The notes below the pieces were generated by a model. It was given only the letters and a program-made list of their open reading frames with translations. It made no database searches and was not told the DNA's origin. Position numbers and translations under genes: made by a program. Below, in pieces: positions 20,509-31,137 of a DNA stretch of 64,000 bases (position 1 is the first letter of the stretch; every line of letters begins with the position of its first letter). Origin of the DNA: Rickettsia endosymbiont of Cardiosporidium cionae (lineage in GTDB: Bacteria; Pseudomonadota; Alphaproteobacteria; Rickettsiales; Rickettsiaceae); contig NZ_JADAQY010000003.1 in assembly GCF_015476335.1 (NCBI RefSeq), positions 84,256-148,255 on the forward strand. Direction: 5' to 3'.

Positions 20509-21396
20509 TTAATAATTATTAAAGACTCTAGAGCTACTGAACACTCCATCACGGATATTACCAATTGCAATTACTTGGTCTCCATACCTAGCCCACACAG
20601 TATCACAATTTTGCTTAATATCAAAATAACATTTTTGACCAAATCTAATTTTTTGTACAAAATCCTGACTAATATCTATTACAGGAATATTATATAATAT
20701 CTTTTCAATACTAATCAGACTATCACATAGAAATTTTTTAGCGCTCACAGTATCTAATTTCATTAGTTTAGAATAATCTATAATATTATACAAACTAAAA
20801 ATACTAACTTTTATACGTTGCAATTCACTAACGAATCCTAAACTCAACATTGAAGATGCCATATCTTCACATAAACTTCTAACATATGTACCTTTAGAAC
20901 ATTCTACATAATACACCACAGTCTTCATATTAGCATCATATTTCATCACCCTAATCTGGTAGATATTCACATTTCTTATATTATGTTCTACAACTTTATT
21001 TGCCCTTGCTAATTTATAAGATCTGATACCAGATAATTTAATTGCGGAATAACTATGAGGTCTCTGCTCTATAACTCCAATATAACTACTACAAATACTT
21101 TTACAATTTTTTAACGAAGGAACGAAGTCAAGTTTTGCTAATACCTCTCCACTAGCATCGGCCGTGGATGTTTTAATACCAAGAGATATTTTATATATAT
21201 ATTGTTTTCTAGAATTAATAACTATATTTACCAATTTTGTAGCCTCACCACAAGCCAGAGGCAAAACCCCTTCTGCTTCTACATCCAACGTGCCAGTATG
21301 CCCAATCTTATTAACATCTAGCATGTTTTTAATTACAGCAACCAGTTTAGCAGAGCTAATACCTCTAGGCTTATATATGTTTAACCACCCATGCAT
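20509..21396 (-). CDS. truB: tRNA pseudouridine(55) synthase
   Basis: Protein of 295 residues that makes pseudouridine 55 in the T-loop of tRNAs. The catalytic aspartate lies in HTGTLDVEAEGVLPLACGEA (residues about 33-52); KLSGIRSYKLAR and GTYVRSLCEDM are also conserved. The C-terminal PUA-like region is short. Directly upstream of rpsO and 18 bases downstream of the class II aldolase gene. The tRNA-Gly in this window lacks U55, the target of this enzyme. Confidence 0.95.
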   Translation of the reverse strand: MHGWLNIYKPRGISSAKLVAVIKNMLDVNKIGHTGTLDVEAEGVLPLACGEATKLVNIVINSRKQYIYKISLGIKTSTADASGEVLAKLDFVPSLKNCKSICSSYIGVIEQRPHSYSAIKLSGIRSYKLARANKVVEHNIRNVNIYQIRVMKYDANMKTVVYYVECSKGTYVRSLCEDMASSMLSLGFVSELQRIKVSIFSLYNIIDYSKLMKLDTVSAKKFLCDSLISIEKILYNIPVIDISQDFVQKIRFGQKCYFDIKQNCDTVWARYGDQVIAIGNIRDGVFSSSRVFNNY

Positions 21397-21414
21397 GAAT
21401 AATCCTATATTTTA

Positions 21415-22131
21415 CTAAAGTCTATTTTGTAAATATTTATTATCTACCATTCTGACCCATGCCTCCCAATCTCTTCTACCTAAGTCTTTTTCAAAATTCA
21501 ACATGTCACTACAAGCTTTTTGACGAATTTCATGACTTGGCACTACCAATTTTTGATTTTGCCCCAAGGTATAACACTGAGCTTTTGCTGCTTGCTCCAA
21601 AAGATATGTATAAAACATAGCCTCCTGCACTGTCTTTCCACATGCTATAAACCCATGATTCCGTAAGATCATAACATATTTATCTTCTAAATCTGCGCTT
21701 AAATCTTTTCCTTGTTCAGATTCATCTAATGCCAACGAATTATATTCGTGATAGGCAAGTTTTTCGTAAAATACCAATGCCCACTGACTAATTGGTAATA
21801 ACCCATCTTTTAATGCTGAAACTGCTACTGTAGAGATAGTGTGTAGATGAAATACAGATGTTATATCCGGGCGCTGTTTATATATAGATCCATGTATTAC
21901 ATATGCAGTTTTATTATATTGGTATTCACTACCTTCAAGTATATTACCAGTAAAATCAATCTTAATTAAATTTTGAACATTCACCTCAGCAAATCTTACT
22001 CCAAAGGGTTGTATATAGTAACACTCTGGGTTATCAGGATCTCTAGCTGAAAGGTGAGTATAGGTATGATCATCCATACCTAGCATTGACAAAATACGAT
22101 AAGCATATACTAGCTTTTGTTTAATATCCAT
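21415..22131 (-). CDS. Class II aldolase/adducin-domain protein
   Basis: Protein of 238 residues with the class II aldolase fold throughout. The predicted zinc ligands are His-x-His in VFHLHTIS and His in LRNHGFIACGK; the DDHTYTHLSAR segment near residue 20 is typical. Enzymes of this family act on sugar phosphates or related hydroxy-aldehydes, but sequence does not give the substrate. This uncharacterised subtype is widespread in Alphaproteobacteria, including Rickettsiales. It lies just upstream of truB-rpsO. Confidence 0.8.
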   Translation of the reverse strand: MDIKQKLVYAYRILSMLGMDDHTYTHLSARDPDNPECYYIQPFGVRFAEVNVQNLIKIDFTGNILEGSEYQYNKTAYVIHGSIYKQRPDITSVFHLHTISTVAVSALKDGLLPISQWALVFYEKLAYHEYNSLALDESEQGKDLSADLEDKYVMILRNHGFIACGKTVQEAMFYTYLLEQAAKAQCYTLGQNQKLVVPSHEIRQKACSDMLNFEKDLGRRDWEAWVRMVDNKYLQNRL

Positions 22132-22233
22132 AATTTACCTATATCTAATTTAATATTTTATACTTTAAGTATTTACATAATATCAAATTTCAATTTTAAA
22201 AAATACAATAATTAATAATATATAAATATCTCT

Positions 22234-22971
22234 TTATTGAAATCTTACTACAACACAATACTGGTTATTAGAAGATAGCACCTTGCATAAGGAAGAAGCC
22301 TTTTGAAAAGAATGATATAGACCCAATTTCAAAATAAAAAAATACTTACCATTTTGTGTATATTTTTTTTCAATGCTATGGCCAACATCCTTCTTAAAGA
22401 GATCACCATAGCATTTTTGTATATTATGCCATTGGATATTAGCATCTTCAATAGAATTTACAACTGCAAGTTCAATCATATACCGAGTAAGTTGTATTTT
22501 ATCATATGCTACCATATTAAATTGATGCCTAATATCATTAGATTTAATAATTTTTATATCATCTATTTTCAATTCAAATAAACCTTCTTTATTTTTTTCT
22601 ACCTCGTTATGCTGTGATGAGCTGTGGTAAAGAATTTTGTCTAAAATTCTATCTATAGAATTTCCAAAAGACTTTTCATTAACAAAATTATGAATCCAAC
22701 TAGCGGGTTTCTCTGGTTTAGATAGAACCAACACAACATCCTTTTTGTGATTGGGATTCACTCTATTATAAATCATACTATCTGAATTTAAAATTTTGGT
22801 GCCTCCAGGAAATTTAGGTTTTCTTTTATATTCCTCATCAACTGGTGTAACTATTGCTGGATCCTGTGGCAAAACTAAATTCAATATATTCACTCTTTGA
22901 TTTATAAAATAAACAACAATAATAAATAATAATAGTAAAATTATTATTTTTAGTATATTACTGGTACGCAT
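22234..22971 (-). CDS. SPOR-domain membrane protein
   Basis: Protein of 245 residues with one N-terminal transmembrane segment (about 8-25, ILKIIILLLLFIIVVYF), a low-complexity periplasmic linker, and a C-terminal SPOR-like domain (about 165-245). SPOR domains bind denuded septal peptidoglycan, so the protein probably localises to the division site. It lies between argS and the aldolase gene, 44 bases from argS. Sequence of the linker is poorly conserved; the domain call rests on length, position and pattern (MIELAVVNSIEDANIQWHNI). Confidence 0.68.
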   Translation of the reverse strand: MRTSNILKIIILLLLFIIVVYFINQRVNILNLVLPQDPAIVTPVDEEYKRKPKFPGGTKILNSDSMIYNRVNPNHKKDVVLVLSKPEKPASWIHNFVNEKSFGNSIDRILDKILYHSSSQHNEVEKNKEGLFELKIDDIKIIKSNDIRHQFNMVAYDKIQLTRYMIELAVVNSIEDANIQWHNIQKCYGDLFKKDVGHSIEKKYTQNGKYFFILKLGLYHSFQKASSLCKVLSSNNQYCVVVRFQ

Positions 22972-23015
22972 AACGATTCTATTTAGTATAGAATAAGATA
23001 CATCTTATTATTAAA

Positions 23016-24749
23016 CTACATTTTATCTATAGGTTTAATACCTATAATAGATAAGGCATTCACCATAACAAGTTTAATAGATTGTACAAATGCTAATCTT
23101 GCAGCGGTTAATTCAACATTATCCGATACGACAAATAAATAATTACTTTTTGATTTTCCTAAATTCCAGATAGTATGAAATTTGGAAGCAATTTCTATCA
23201 AGTAGTAAGCTATTCTGTGAGGTTCATGATATTTTGCTGCATTTATCAATATTTTTGGCCATATTGCTAATAATTTTATCAACTGTATCTCTTCTTCAGT
23301 AGACAAAAGAGAAAGATCAAATTGATTATTAATAAATTTATCATATGCATCTGCTACTGATATCTTAACTCTGGATATAATAGAACAAATTCTAACATGA
23401 GCATATTGCACATAAAACACAGGATTATCCTGTGATTGTTCTTTAAATTTATCGAGATCAAACTCTAAAACCATATCGCTTTTACGAGTTAGCATAATGA
23501 AACGAATTATATCTTTATCCAAATTTTTCATTATACTACTTATACTTACAAAATTACCATTACGCTTTGACATCTTGATTGGAACAGACTGATTAGCAAA
23601 ATTTACTAACTGAACAATTTTTATATCACTCTTGACTTTATTATCAGATAATGCTGATACTATTGCGCTAATCCTACTTACATAACCGCTATGATCTGCT
23701 CCAAGTATAAAAATTAAATTTTGAAAACCTCTATCTATTTTATTTTTAGCGTAGGCCAAGTCAGAAGCAAAATATGACCAAGAACCATCCTGCTTTTGTA
23801 TTGACCTATCTTGAGCGTCACCAAAACTGCTAGATCTAAATAACATATGCTCTACCTTTTTCCAATTAGGGTTTAACTTCCCTTTAGGAGCAGGTAAAAC
23901 ACCTTGATATATCAGACCTTTTTCTTGCATGATTTCTACAACCTGATCTATCTTTTTTTCTGAATGTAAAGAAGATTCAAAAAAAAATTTATCATATTCC
24001 ACTCCAAGTAAAGATAGATCCCGTTTGATAAGATTCATCATTTCCGTGATAGTAATTTTTTTGATTATATCCTTCATATATATTTCTTCTTTATCAAGCA
24101 AACTACTACCATATTTATCGTATATTACTCTGGCTAACTCCTTCAAATACCCACCTGGATACAAACCTTCTGGTATTACTATTGGCTTATTTGTTATAAC
24201 TTCTTTATAGCGTAATATTACACTATCAATCAAAATGTCAATTTGTGAGCCTGAGTCATTTACATAATATTCTTTAACTACATTATACCCAGATTTTGAT
24301 AAAATATTGGCTAATACATCACCATATACAGCTACCCTTGCGTGTCCCATATGTATAGGGCCTGTAGGGTTAGCGGATACGTATTCAATATTCACTAATT
24401 CTCCATTTCCTACATTTACATTCCAAAAATTTGAATTATTTGATAATATTTGTTGTATATAATCATGCCATTTACTAGCTTTTATAGTAAAATTTATAAA
24501 CCCAGGACCTGCAACTTCTATATGCGCTAGATAGTTAATTTTTTTAAAAGTATCCTTAAATCTAAGTGCCACCTCTTTAGGGTTTTGATGCTTTATAGAG
24601 GCAGTTAGCATAGCTATATTGGTTGATATATCACCGTTAAGATGATCTTTAGGGATTTCTACTGAATACTGATCCCAGATATTTGATTCTGGGTATAAAT
24701 AATAAGCAGATTCTTTCAAATCCTTTTGTAATTCTTCAAAAATATTCAT
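23016..24749 (-). CDS. argS: arginyl-tRNA synthetase
   Basis: Class I synthetase, 577 residues. The HIGH motif reads HMGH in NPTGPIHMGHARVAVYGD (residues about 127-144), KMSK is present as IKMSKRNGNFV, and the C-terminal DALR anticodon-binding domain is visible (YYLIEIASKFHTIWN). N-terminal Add1-like domain present. It lies between dgt and the SPOR gene, all on the minus strand with gaps of 44-63 bases. Confidence 0.96.
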   Translation of the reverse strand: MNIFEELQKDLKESAYYLYPESNIWDQYSVEIPKDHLNGDISTNIAMLTASIKHQNPKEVALRFKDTFKKINYLAHIEVAGPGFINFTIKASKWHDYIQQILSNNSNFWNVNVGNGELVNIEYVSANPTGPIHMGHARVAVYGDVLANILSKSGYNVVKEYYVNDSGSQIDILIDSVILRYKEVITNKPIVIPEGLYPGGYLKELARVIYDKYGSSLLDKEEIYMKDIIKKITITEMMNLIKRDLSLLGVEYDKFFFESSLHSEKKIDQVVEIMQEKGLIYQGVLPAPKGKLNPNWKKVEHMLFRSSSFGDAQDRSIQKQDGSWSYFASDLAYAKNKIDRGFQNLIFILGADHSGYVSRISAIVSALSDNKVKSDIKIVQLVNFANQSVPIKMSKRNGNFVSISSIMKNLDKDIIRFIMLTRKSDMVLEFDLDKFKEQSQDNPVFYVQYAHVRICSIISRVKISVADAYDKFINNQFDLSLLSTEEEIQLIKLLAIWPKILINAAKYHEPHRIAYYLIEIASKFHTIWNLGKSKSNYLFVVSDNVELTAARLAFVQSIKLVMVNALSIIGIKPIDKM

Positions 24750-24812
24750 AATTTACCAAAAATTCGGATAGCAAGTATATTTCATAAGAAATACTTAACC
24801 ATTTATTTTAAG

Positions 24813-25985
24813 TTACAAATTCAAATCTTTAATATCTAATTTAAAAAATTTTCTGTATTCATTAACTGCAAAACGATCAGTCATACCTGCTATATAATCT
24901 GATATAACAGACATGATACAAGATAAATCATCTATATCCTTCATTTTCATTTTCCATTTAACTGGCAATAAAGTCAAATCACTTGAATAAATTTGAAACA
25001 GAGATTCTATAATATTATTACATTCTGCAGTGACTCTTACCAATCTAGGATTATTATATACATTATCAAATAAAAAATCTTTAATTAACTTAATATTATT
25101 TAGGGATTCTTGTTCCATACCGACCAATGATCTACCCAGATGCCTTATATCATAAACTGTTTCTACTTTATAAAATTCTATATTATACTTAGTGTAAGAA
25201 ACTAGGCTACAAATCATATCACGCATGAATTTACGACCTACTTCATATATCAATCTTCCTTTTGGTATCTCTGTACTTATAGTTTGCTTAATCAAATATA
25301 TATAATCTCTTATAGAATTTATTTCACATAGCTGCTCTATAGTTATTAAATTAGCGTTTATTGAATCTTCTATATCATGAAAAACATAAGCTATATCATC
25401 AGATAATGAAGCAACCTGAGCTTCTGCAGAAGAATACAGACTTAACCCCATATCATGAGCATTATGATATTCTAATATGTATTGAGGAAGTATTGCTTCA
25501 TCTAATATTGGTCCATTATGCTTTAACAAACCTTCTAAAGTTTCCCAGGTTAAGTTGAGACCATTATAGCTTGCATATCTTTCTTCCAATTCTGTTACAA
25601 TTTTAAATGCATGGTAATTATGAGAAAACCCCCCATATTTTTTCATACAGTTATTTAAAGTTAATTCACCAGTATGGCCAAAAGCTGTATGCCCCAAATC
25701 ATGAGATAGGGATATAGCTTCTGCCAGATCACTTGAAATCCCAAGCAAATTGCAAATGCTCCTTGCTATAGAGGCCACTTCTATCGAATGGGTTAATCTG
25801 TTACGATAATGATCTCCCTCGTGATTTATAAAAACCTGTGTTTTATACTGTAATCTTCTAAATGCACTAGATCTAATAATCCTATTACGATCTCTTTCAA
25901 ACTCATTATGGTAATAATGAGTACTTGTATCATCATATGACCTACCCTTTGTATCTTTAGGATCACATGCATATGACTTCAACAT
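24813..25985 (-). CDS. dgt: deoxyguanosinetriphosphate triphosphohydrolase-like protein
   Basis: HD-domain phosphohydrolase, 390 residues. Metal-binding HD residues are seen in RLTHSIEVASIAR and SLSHDLGHTAFGHTGE (residues about 62-110), and the N-terminal segment SSAFRRLQYKTQVF is typical of the family. It hydrolyses dNTPs to nucleosides and triphosphate, and could balance pools made by NrdAB. Preceded by polA with a 53-base gap, same strand. Confidence 0.9.
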   Translation of the reverse strand: MLKSYACDPKDTKGRSYDDTSTHYYHNEFERDRNRIIRSSAFRRLQYKTQVFINHEGDHYRNRLTHSIEVASIARSICNLLGISSDLAEAISLSHDLGHTAFGHTGELTLNNCMKKYGGFSHNYHAFKIVTELEERYASYNGLNLTWETLEGLLKHNGPILDEAILPQYILEYHNAHDMGLSLYSSAEAQVASLSDDIAYVFHDIEDSINANLITIEQLCEINSIRDYIYLIKQTISTEIPKGRLIYEVGRKFMRDMICSLVSYTKYNIEFYKVETVYDIRHLGRSLVGMEQESLNNIKLIKDFLFDNVYNNPRLVRVTAECNNIIESLFQIYSSDLTLLPVKWKMKMKDIDDLSCIMSVISDYIAGMTDRFAVNEYRKFFKLDIKDLNL

Positions 25986-26038
25986 AAAATACCACTATAA
26001 TGATGAATACTCAATTTGGTTATTATTAAATTCTAACT

Positions 26039-28756
26039 TCAATGTAAAAATGACATTGCCTTCAAATTTTCACCATATTTTATACCTATTTTCATAGGTA
26101 TATCAAGTATTAATATATTTTCCATAATTTGTTTCAATAAATTCACCATTATTTCTAACTCAGATGATGGTACTTCAAAAACTAATTCGTCATGAATTTG
26201 TAAAATCATTTTAGTGCTTAATGACAATGCATTAATTTTTTGATGAATTTTTATCATAGCAATTTTTACAATATCAGAAGCTAAACTCTGTATAGGAGCA
26301 TTGATTGCAGCTCTTTTTCCAAAAGCGCGTACTGTATGGTTCTTATCATTTATAGAGGGAATATAAATTTTCCTTCCTAGAATATTTTTTACATACCCAT
26401 TATCTTCAGCAAATTTGACTGTATAATCCATATAATTCTTAATTTCCGGATATTGAATAAAATACTTATCAATATAATTTTGAGCATCTTGAACGTTAAT
26501 ATTTAATCTCTGCGATAAACCGAATGCACTTATGCCATAAATAATGCTAAAATTTATAGTTTTGGCCTTGTATCTCAATTCTGTATTGACTGATTCCTCT
26601 GGTACGGAAAAGATCTGGCTAGCGGTGATAGTATGTATATCTTTGTTGTTAATAAAAGAACGCTTGAGATCCAATACATTTGCTACATGACTCAATATTC
26701 TGAGTTCTATCTGGGAGTAGTCTGCTGATAATAATACATGCATATTCTTGGCAACAAATGCTGCACGGATATTAAATCCTTCTTCTGTTTTTATTGGAAT
26801 ATTTTGTAGATTCGGATTATGTGAAGTTAACCTCCCTGTAGAAGTAGTATTTTGTAAAAATGTAGTATGAATTCTTTGAGTGCTAGGGTTGACTTGCTTA
26901 GGTAAAGCATCAGTATATGTATTCTTTAATTTAGAAAAATGCCTATACTGCAATAATAAGTCTGCTATTTGATATCCATCAAATTTCAATTTCTCTAAAA
27001 TATCTACAGCTGTAGAATAATTCTTAGATTTACTTTTAGCATTAGTTTTATATGGCAATTGCATTTTAGTGAATAAGATTTCTGATAATTGCTTAGGAGA
27101 AGATATATTAAAATTTTCTCCAGCTAATTGAAATATTTTCTGTTCTAAAGCAGAAATTTCTAAAGCATATATCTCTGATAATTGAGATAAATATTCTATA
27201 TTTATTGCAATTCCTGAACTCTCCATTTGATTGACAACCTCAGCCAGTGGTAAATCTATATTAAAATACAAACTCAGAACTTTATTTTTATATAATTTTT
27301 GTTCTAAAATCCTGTATAGTTCAACAAAATATATGGAATAAATTCCTGGCATTTCTAAATGTTGAATGATTGATCGATCCAAATAACATTCCACTAGTTC
27401 TGGTAAAGTTTTAGTTTTATTACCTGCACTCAAAAGATAATCCATCAATTCTAGGCTTACATAAGACTTAACTGGTTGATTAAAGAGTTTCAGTAAAATT
27501 TTTACATCAAAAAATATTTTTTTTATTGAGGTATCACTTAAAAATTGATAGAACTTCTGTAATAGTCTTTCATCTTCAGGCGTGATATAAATATAATTTT
27601 TTATGTAGCTATCTTCACTAATATCCAATGATTCTTTGGATATCACATGAATCTTCATAATATATATCAATGAAACTAATTCAGTATCATCAGCTGCTAC
27701 AAAAGTAATATCAATTACCTGATCAGTTTTCAATATATCTATACCAACTGCTCCAGAGATATTTACTTGTTCTAACATTTTATTAAATATATCAATACTA
27801 GTAATATTGTTTATATCAACTTTCCTATCCATATCCTTCGAAGCACTCTCAATAAGGCAAATTTCTTTAGAAATATCGATATTAAAAAGATCTTCTACCC
27901 TTTTATATAAAGATTTGAACCCGAATCTATATAAAAAGTCAGAAATAACACCTATAGATGGGGGAGACCAAACAAAATTTTTATCTAGTAATTCGATATC
28001 AACATTACTATCTAAACCGGCTAACTTCCAAGATGTCAATGCCAATTCTTTATATTGTAAAATTAATTCTTTATGTTTTGAATTAGGAATATCATCTATA
28101 GAATTTAATAAATGATTCAAACTACCAAAATGATTTATCAATTTAGCAGCAGTTTTCGAACCTATGCCCTTAACTCCTGGTATATTATCAGATCTGTCGC
28201 CCATCAAAGATTGTACATCCCTCACTTTATCAGGGGCTACACCAAATTTTTCTAATACATCAGATTCATCAATATATCTAGACTTTACAGGATCATATAT
28301 CTTAACGCGTTCATTCATTAATTGAACTAAATCTTTATCAGAAGATATAATAATAACATTTTGATCCATTAAGCTATATTTATTAGCTATAGTTGCTATA
28401 ATATCATCAGCTTCAAAGCCAATTTTTTCTAGACTACAAAAATTCAACGCAGTTGCTACTTCTGTTAACAATTCAAGTTGGACAACTAATTCTTGATCTA
28501 ATATAGGGCGATTAGATTTATACTCTGGATAAATATCATGACGAAAATTCTTATCTTTATGATCCAATACTATAACAGCTCGCTGAGGACGAAAATCTTG
28601 AAGTATCTTTAGTAACATACTAGTAAATCCATAAATTGCCCCAACAGGCTGCTTATTAGGCGATGTCAAATGTGGATGAGTATGATATGCACGAAATACG
28701 AATCCATAACCATCAATCACTACAAATTGAGCAGAGTGATCAAACATAAAATCCAT
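26039..28756 (-). CDS. polA: DNA polymerase I
   Basis: Protein of 905 residues with three regions. The 5' nuclease (about 1-290) keeps its acidic sites: EADDIIATI, SSDKDLVQL and DRSDNIPGVKGIGSKTAAKL. The polymerase (about 500-905) keeps STGRLTSHNPNLQNIP, SADYSQIELRIL, KTINFSIIYGISAFGLSQRL and QIHDELVFEVP. The middle 3'-5' exonuclease-like region has lost most catalytic carboxylates: GIDILKT in place of DTE, and no acids at the later two sites. It should therefore act in gap filling and primer removal without proofreading. Alternative ATG at 28747. Confidence 0.95.
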   Translation of the reverse strand: MDFMFDHSAQFVVIDGYGFVFRAYHTHPHLTSPNKQPVGAIYGFTSMLLKILQDFRPQRAVIVLDHKDKNFRHDIYPEYKSNRPILDQELVVQLELLTEVATALNFCSLEKIGFEADDIIATIANKYSLMDQNVIIISSDKDLVQLMNERVKIYDPVKSRYIDESDVLEKFGVAPDKVRDVQSLMGDRSDNIPGVKGIGSKTAAKLINHFGSLNHLLNSIDDIPNSKHKELILQYKELALTSWKLAGLDSNVDIELLDKNFVWSPPSIGVISDFLYRFGFKSLYKRVEDLFNIDISKEICLIESASKDMDRKVDINNITSIDIFNKMLEQVNISGAVGIDILKTDQVIDITFVAADDTELVSLIYIMKIHVISKESLDISEDSYIKNYIYITPEDERLLQKFYQFLSDTSIKKIFFDVKILLKLFNQPVKSYVSLELMDYLLSAGNKTKTLPELVECYLDRSIIQHLEMPGIYSIYFVELYRILEQKLYKNKVLSLYFNIDLPLAEVVNQMESSGIAINIEYLSQLSEIYALEISALEQKIFQLAGENFNISSPKQLSEILFTKMQLPYKTNAKSKSKNYSTAVDILEKLKFDGYQIADLLLQYRHFSKLKNTYTDALPKQVNPSTQRIHTTFLQNTTSTGRLTSHNPNLQNIPIKTEEGFNIRAAFVAKNMHVLLSADYSQIELRILSHVANVLDLKRSFINNKDIHTITASQIFSVPEESVNTELRYKAKTINFSIIYGISAFGLSQRLNINVQDAQNYIDKYFIQYPEIKNYMDYTVKFAEDNGYVKNILGRKIYIPSINDKNHTVRAFGKRAAINAPIQSLASDIVKIAMIKIHQKINALSLSTKMILQIHDELVFEVPSSELEIMVNLLKQIMENILILDIPMKIGIKYGENLKAMSFLH

Positions 28757-28930
28757 AAATTAAAAACCAATATATATGATTATGATAAAGATATCATAGA
28801 ATATCAATTCATAAAATACTCATAAATAGATGGTAAAATATGCTTACAAAATACTGCTATATTATTGTGATATGAAATTTTTATACAGAAGTAAAATACT
28901 AATAACCTCTATAACAAACCTTGTAATATC

Positions 28931-30445
28931 TTATAATATCTCAGATAATTTATTATTATACTCAATACTAATAGTATTTACTGCTAATATCCAAACTATA
29001 ACAATACAAGTAAAAATTAATGCAAAATATGGTGAAGCATCTAAAAAAGTGAAATTAGGAAATAATATAAAGAAAGTTGATTGAATCATGCCCCCACCAG
29101 ATTTACCTAATCTGCCTCCTACTACATCTACTGCAGCTTTACCTTTAGTACGCAACTCTTCAGATAAAGGAATATATGCCATCTCTTTTGTTGAATCAAA
29201 TAATGAATATTTTGTAGATTTACTAAAAACATTCTGAACAGTACCTATAATTGCAGCCAGCATTAAAGGAGAAGTAGTAAAAAATGCTGCAACATATAAT
29301 CCTAAACTATCATCGAAAATTATTAGAAGAAAAAATAGCCCGCCTGTAATTAATATCACTATAGGAGTCAAAATAGCAGAAATCTTCCAAGATACCTTTC
29401 TTAAAATATTACTACCTATAATCATAAAAATAATAGTCGTAATACCCTGATAAGCCTGAAAATTTCCCATAAACATTGTATACGACTCTTTGGTGGTATA
29501 TATTTCACTAAGTTTTGATTTCCACATAGCTTCGACTAAATTGATAGAAACCCCATAAGATACTACTAAGATTGTTAGCAATCCCAAGTATTTTGACCTA
29601 AATAATGTAGACAAGCTATCCTTCAAAGATAATTTAACTTTTTTCTTCTTTGCTTGTGGAGATAATATATTAGAGTTATTGACTTTTGTTTCTTCCAATA
29701 TATATGAGTTAATTAACTTATATAAAAATAATATACATATCACGCTAAATATTAATATAATAAATACAGGAATATACTTAATATCACAATTAACTATAGT
29801 AACATCATCACGCAATAACATCAGAACGATACTAGCAGTAGGTAATGAAAAATTGCCTAATAAACCAAACATAGGATAAAAACGCTTTGCTTCTTTAGTA
29901 TCAGTGATTTTATTTGCAAATTGCCAAAATAATAGACTCAACATCACGCTTCCCCACAATTCTGCTATTACATAAAAAGAAGCATAGCTCCAATAGCCAG
30001 AGATCTTTATAAACCACTGCAATCGAGGAAATTGTTCTACTAAGTAATTTATTTTATAGGGGGAAGGGTGAAAAAATGCAGGGTTAGGATATAATATAAA
30101 GGTAAAACATATAATATAAATTAGAAAAAATACAGTGATAATATAAAATATTCTAGATTGACTAGTGATATTACATAATTTGCTATAGACCAACATAGCT
30201 GCAACTGCTGCTGGTAAGACTAGATATAACTTTAAAAAACCTAATGCTTCAGCTCCGACAGAGTTTATAATAAACCCATCTTTAATAGAACGTAATACTG
30301 AGTAATTTAATAAAATACAAAACATCAACATTGTCATAGCGATGAATTTTTTAGACTCGTGTGGCTCAATTGGCCAAAATACTTTTCTATATTTTATTAA
30401 TTTTTCTATAAATAATCTCATAAAAGATTTAATTATTAAGCTCAT
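28931..30445 (-). CDS. tlc: ATP/ADP translocase (rickettsial/plastid NTT family)
   Basis: Polytopic membrane protein of 504 residues with about twelve hydrophobic segments. It has the hallmarks of the Tlc family: FWPIEPHESKKFIAMTMLMF at the N-terminus, LRSIKDGFIINSVGAEALGF (residues about 51-70), and a C-terminal DSTKEMAYIPLSEELRTKGK. These carriers exchange bacterial ADP for host ATP in the inner membrane and are essentially limited to obligate intracellular bacteria and plastids. It is the strongest single lifestyle marker here. Which of the several paralogues it is (ATP/ADP exchanger or another nucleotide carrier) cannot be fixed from sequence alone, though the DSTKEMAYIPL segment favours a true Tlc. 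Confidence 0.93.
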   Translation of the reverse strand: MSLIIKSFMRLFIEKLIKYRKVFWPIEPHESKKFIAMTMLMFCILLNYSVLRSIKDGFIINSVGAEALGFLKLYLVLPAAVAAMLVYSKLCNITSQSRIFYIITVFFLIYIICFTFILYPNPAFFHPSPYKINYLVEQFPRLQWFIKISGYWSYASFYVIAELWGSVMLSLLFWQFANKITDTKEAKRFYPMFGLLGNFSLPTASIVLMLLRDDVTIVNCDIKYIPVFIILIFSVICILFLYKLINSYILEETKVNNSNILSPQAKKKKVKLSLKDSLSTLFRSKYLGLLTILVVSYGVSINLVEAMWKSKLSEIYTTKESYTMFMGNFQAYQGITTIIFMIIGSNILRKVSWKISAILTPIVILITGGLFFLLIIFDDSLGLYVAAFFTTSPLMLAAIIGTVQNVFSKSTKYSLFDSTKEMAYIPLSEELRTKGKAAVDVVGGRLGKSGGGMIQSTFFILFPNFTFLDASPYFALIFTCIVIVWILAVNTISIEYNNKLSEIL

Positions 30446-30541
30446 ATCAATTATCCATATTAACTAAATACATAAAAAACAACAAAACCTATAATAAAAA
30501 CCAGTGTTTAGAGCATATTTGATATAAAAAATCACAATGAT

Positions 30542-30617
30542 TGGTGGGCAATAACAGGCTCGAACTGCTGACTTTCTCGGTGTAAACGAGACGCTCTACC
30601 ATCTGAGCTAATCGCCC
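30542..30617 (-). tRNA. tRNA-Val (anticodon TAC)
   Basis: Complete cloverleaf of 76 bases including encoded CCA. The acceptor stem GGGCGAT pairs with ATTGCCC with one G-U; D-arm GCTC/GAGC; anticodon loop TTTACAC gives anticodon TAC (reads GUA); T-arm AGCAG-TTCGAGC-CTGTT. Discriminator A. Lies between tlc and rpsU on the same strand. Confidence 0.95.
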
Positions 30618-30678
30618 ATAAGAAACAAATAGCAACACACTCCTAAGTAAAAACACGATAGCAATAAACTATCAATAC

Positions 30679-30885
30679 TCAATAACCTTGCGCTCTTCTA
30701 CTGCTTATAGATTTCCTAACACGCTTTTGAGTCTCTTGCTTTTTACGTACCCTTTTAACAGAAGGGGGCTCATAAAAACGTGACATCTTCATCAATCTGA
30801 AAATTAACTCACGCTGCATCTTACGCTTTAGATCTTTTAGACCTTTTTCGAAATTCCCTCCATGTATATTTACTTGTATTGCCAC
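30679..30885 (-). CDS. rpsU: 30S ribosomal protein S21
   Basis: Small basic protein of 68 residues with the S21 pattern FEKGLKDLKRKMQRE and SRFYEPPSVKRVRKK. It starts with GTG rather than ATG; the next in-frame methionine is 22 residues downstream, inside the conserved core, so GTG is the supported start. S21 takes part in start-site selection on the 30S subunit. It precedes tRNA-Val and tlc on the minus strand. Confidence 0.93.
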   Translation of the reverse strand: MAIQVNIHGGNFEKGLKDLKRKMQRELIFRLMKMSRFYEPPSVKRVRKKQETQKRVRKSISSRRAQGY

Positions 30886-31137
30886 TAAATCTTTAATATT
30901 TATTGATAAACTATGATTATAACATTTTCTAAGCCAATAATAAAAGATAACATATAATTGTTAAATTCTGACCTTTATACAAGCATTATTGAATGTTTAC
31001 AATGAGAATCCATTATCCTATATAATAAGATATTTTGTCAAGCATAAATAATAAAAATAAGTAAAGCTTTTATCTAAAATAAAAATCAATTAGTATTAAC
31101 TTTAGAAATCAACATACTAGTAGTAAAAAGAGAATTT

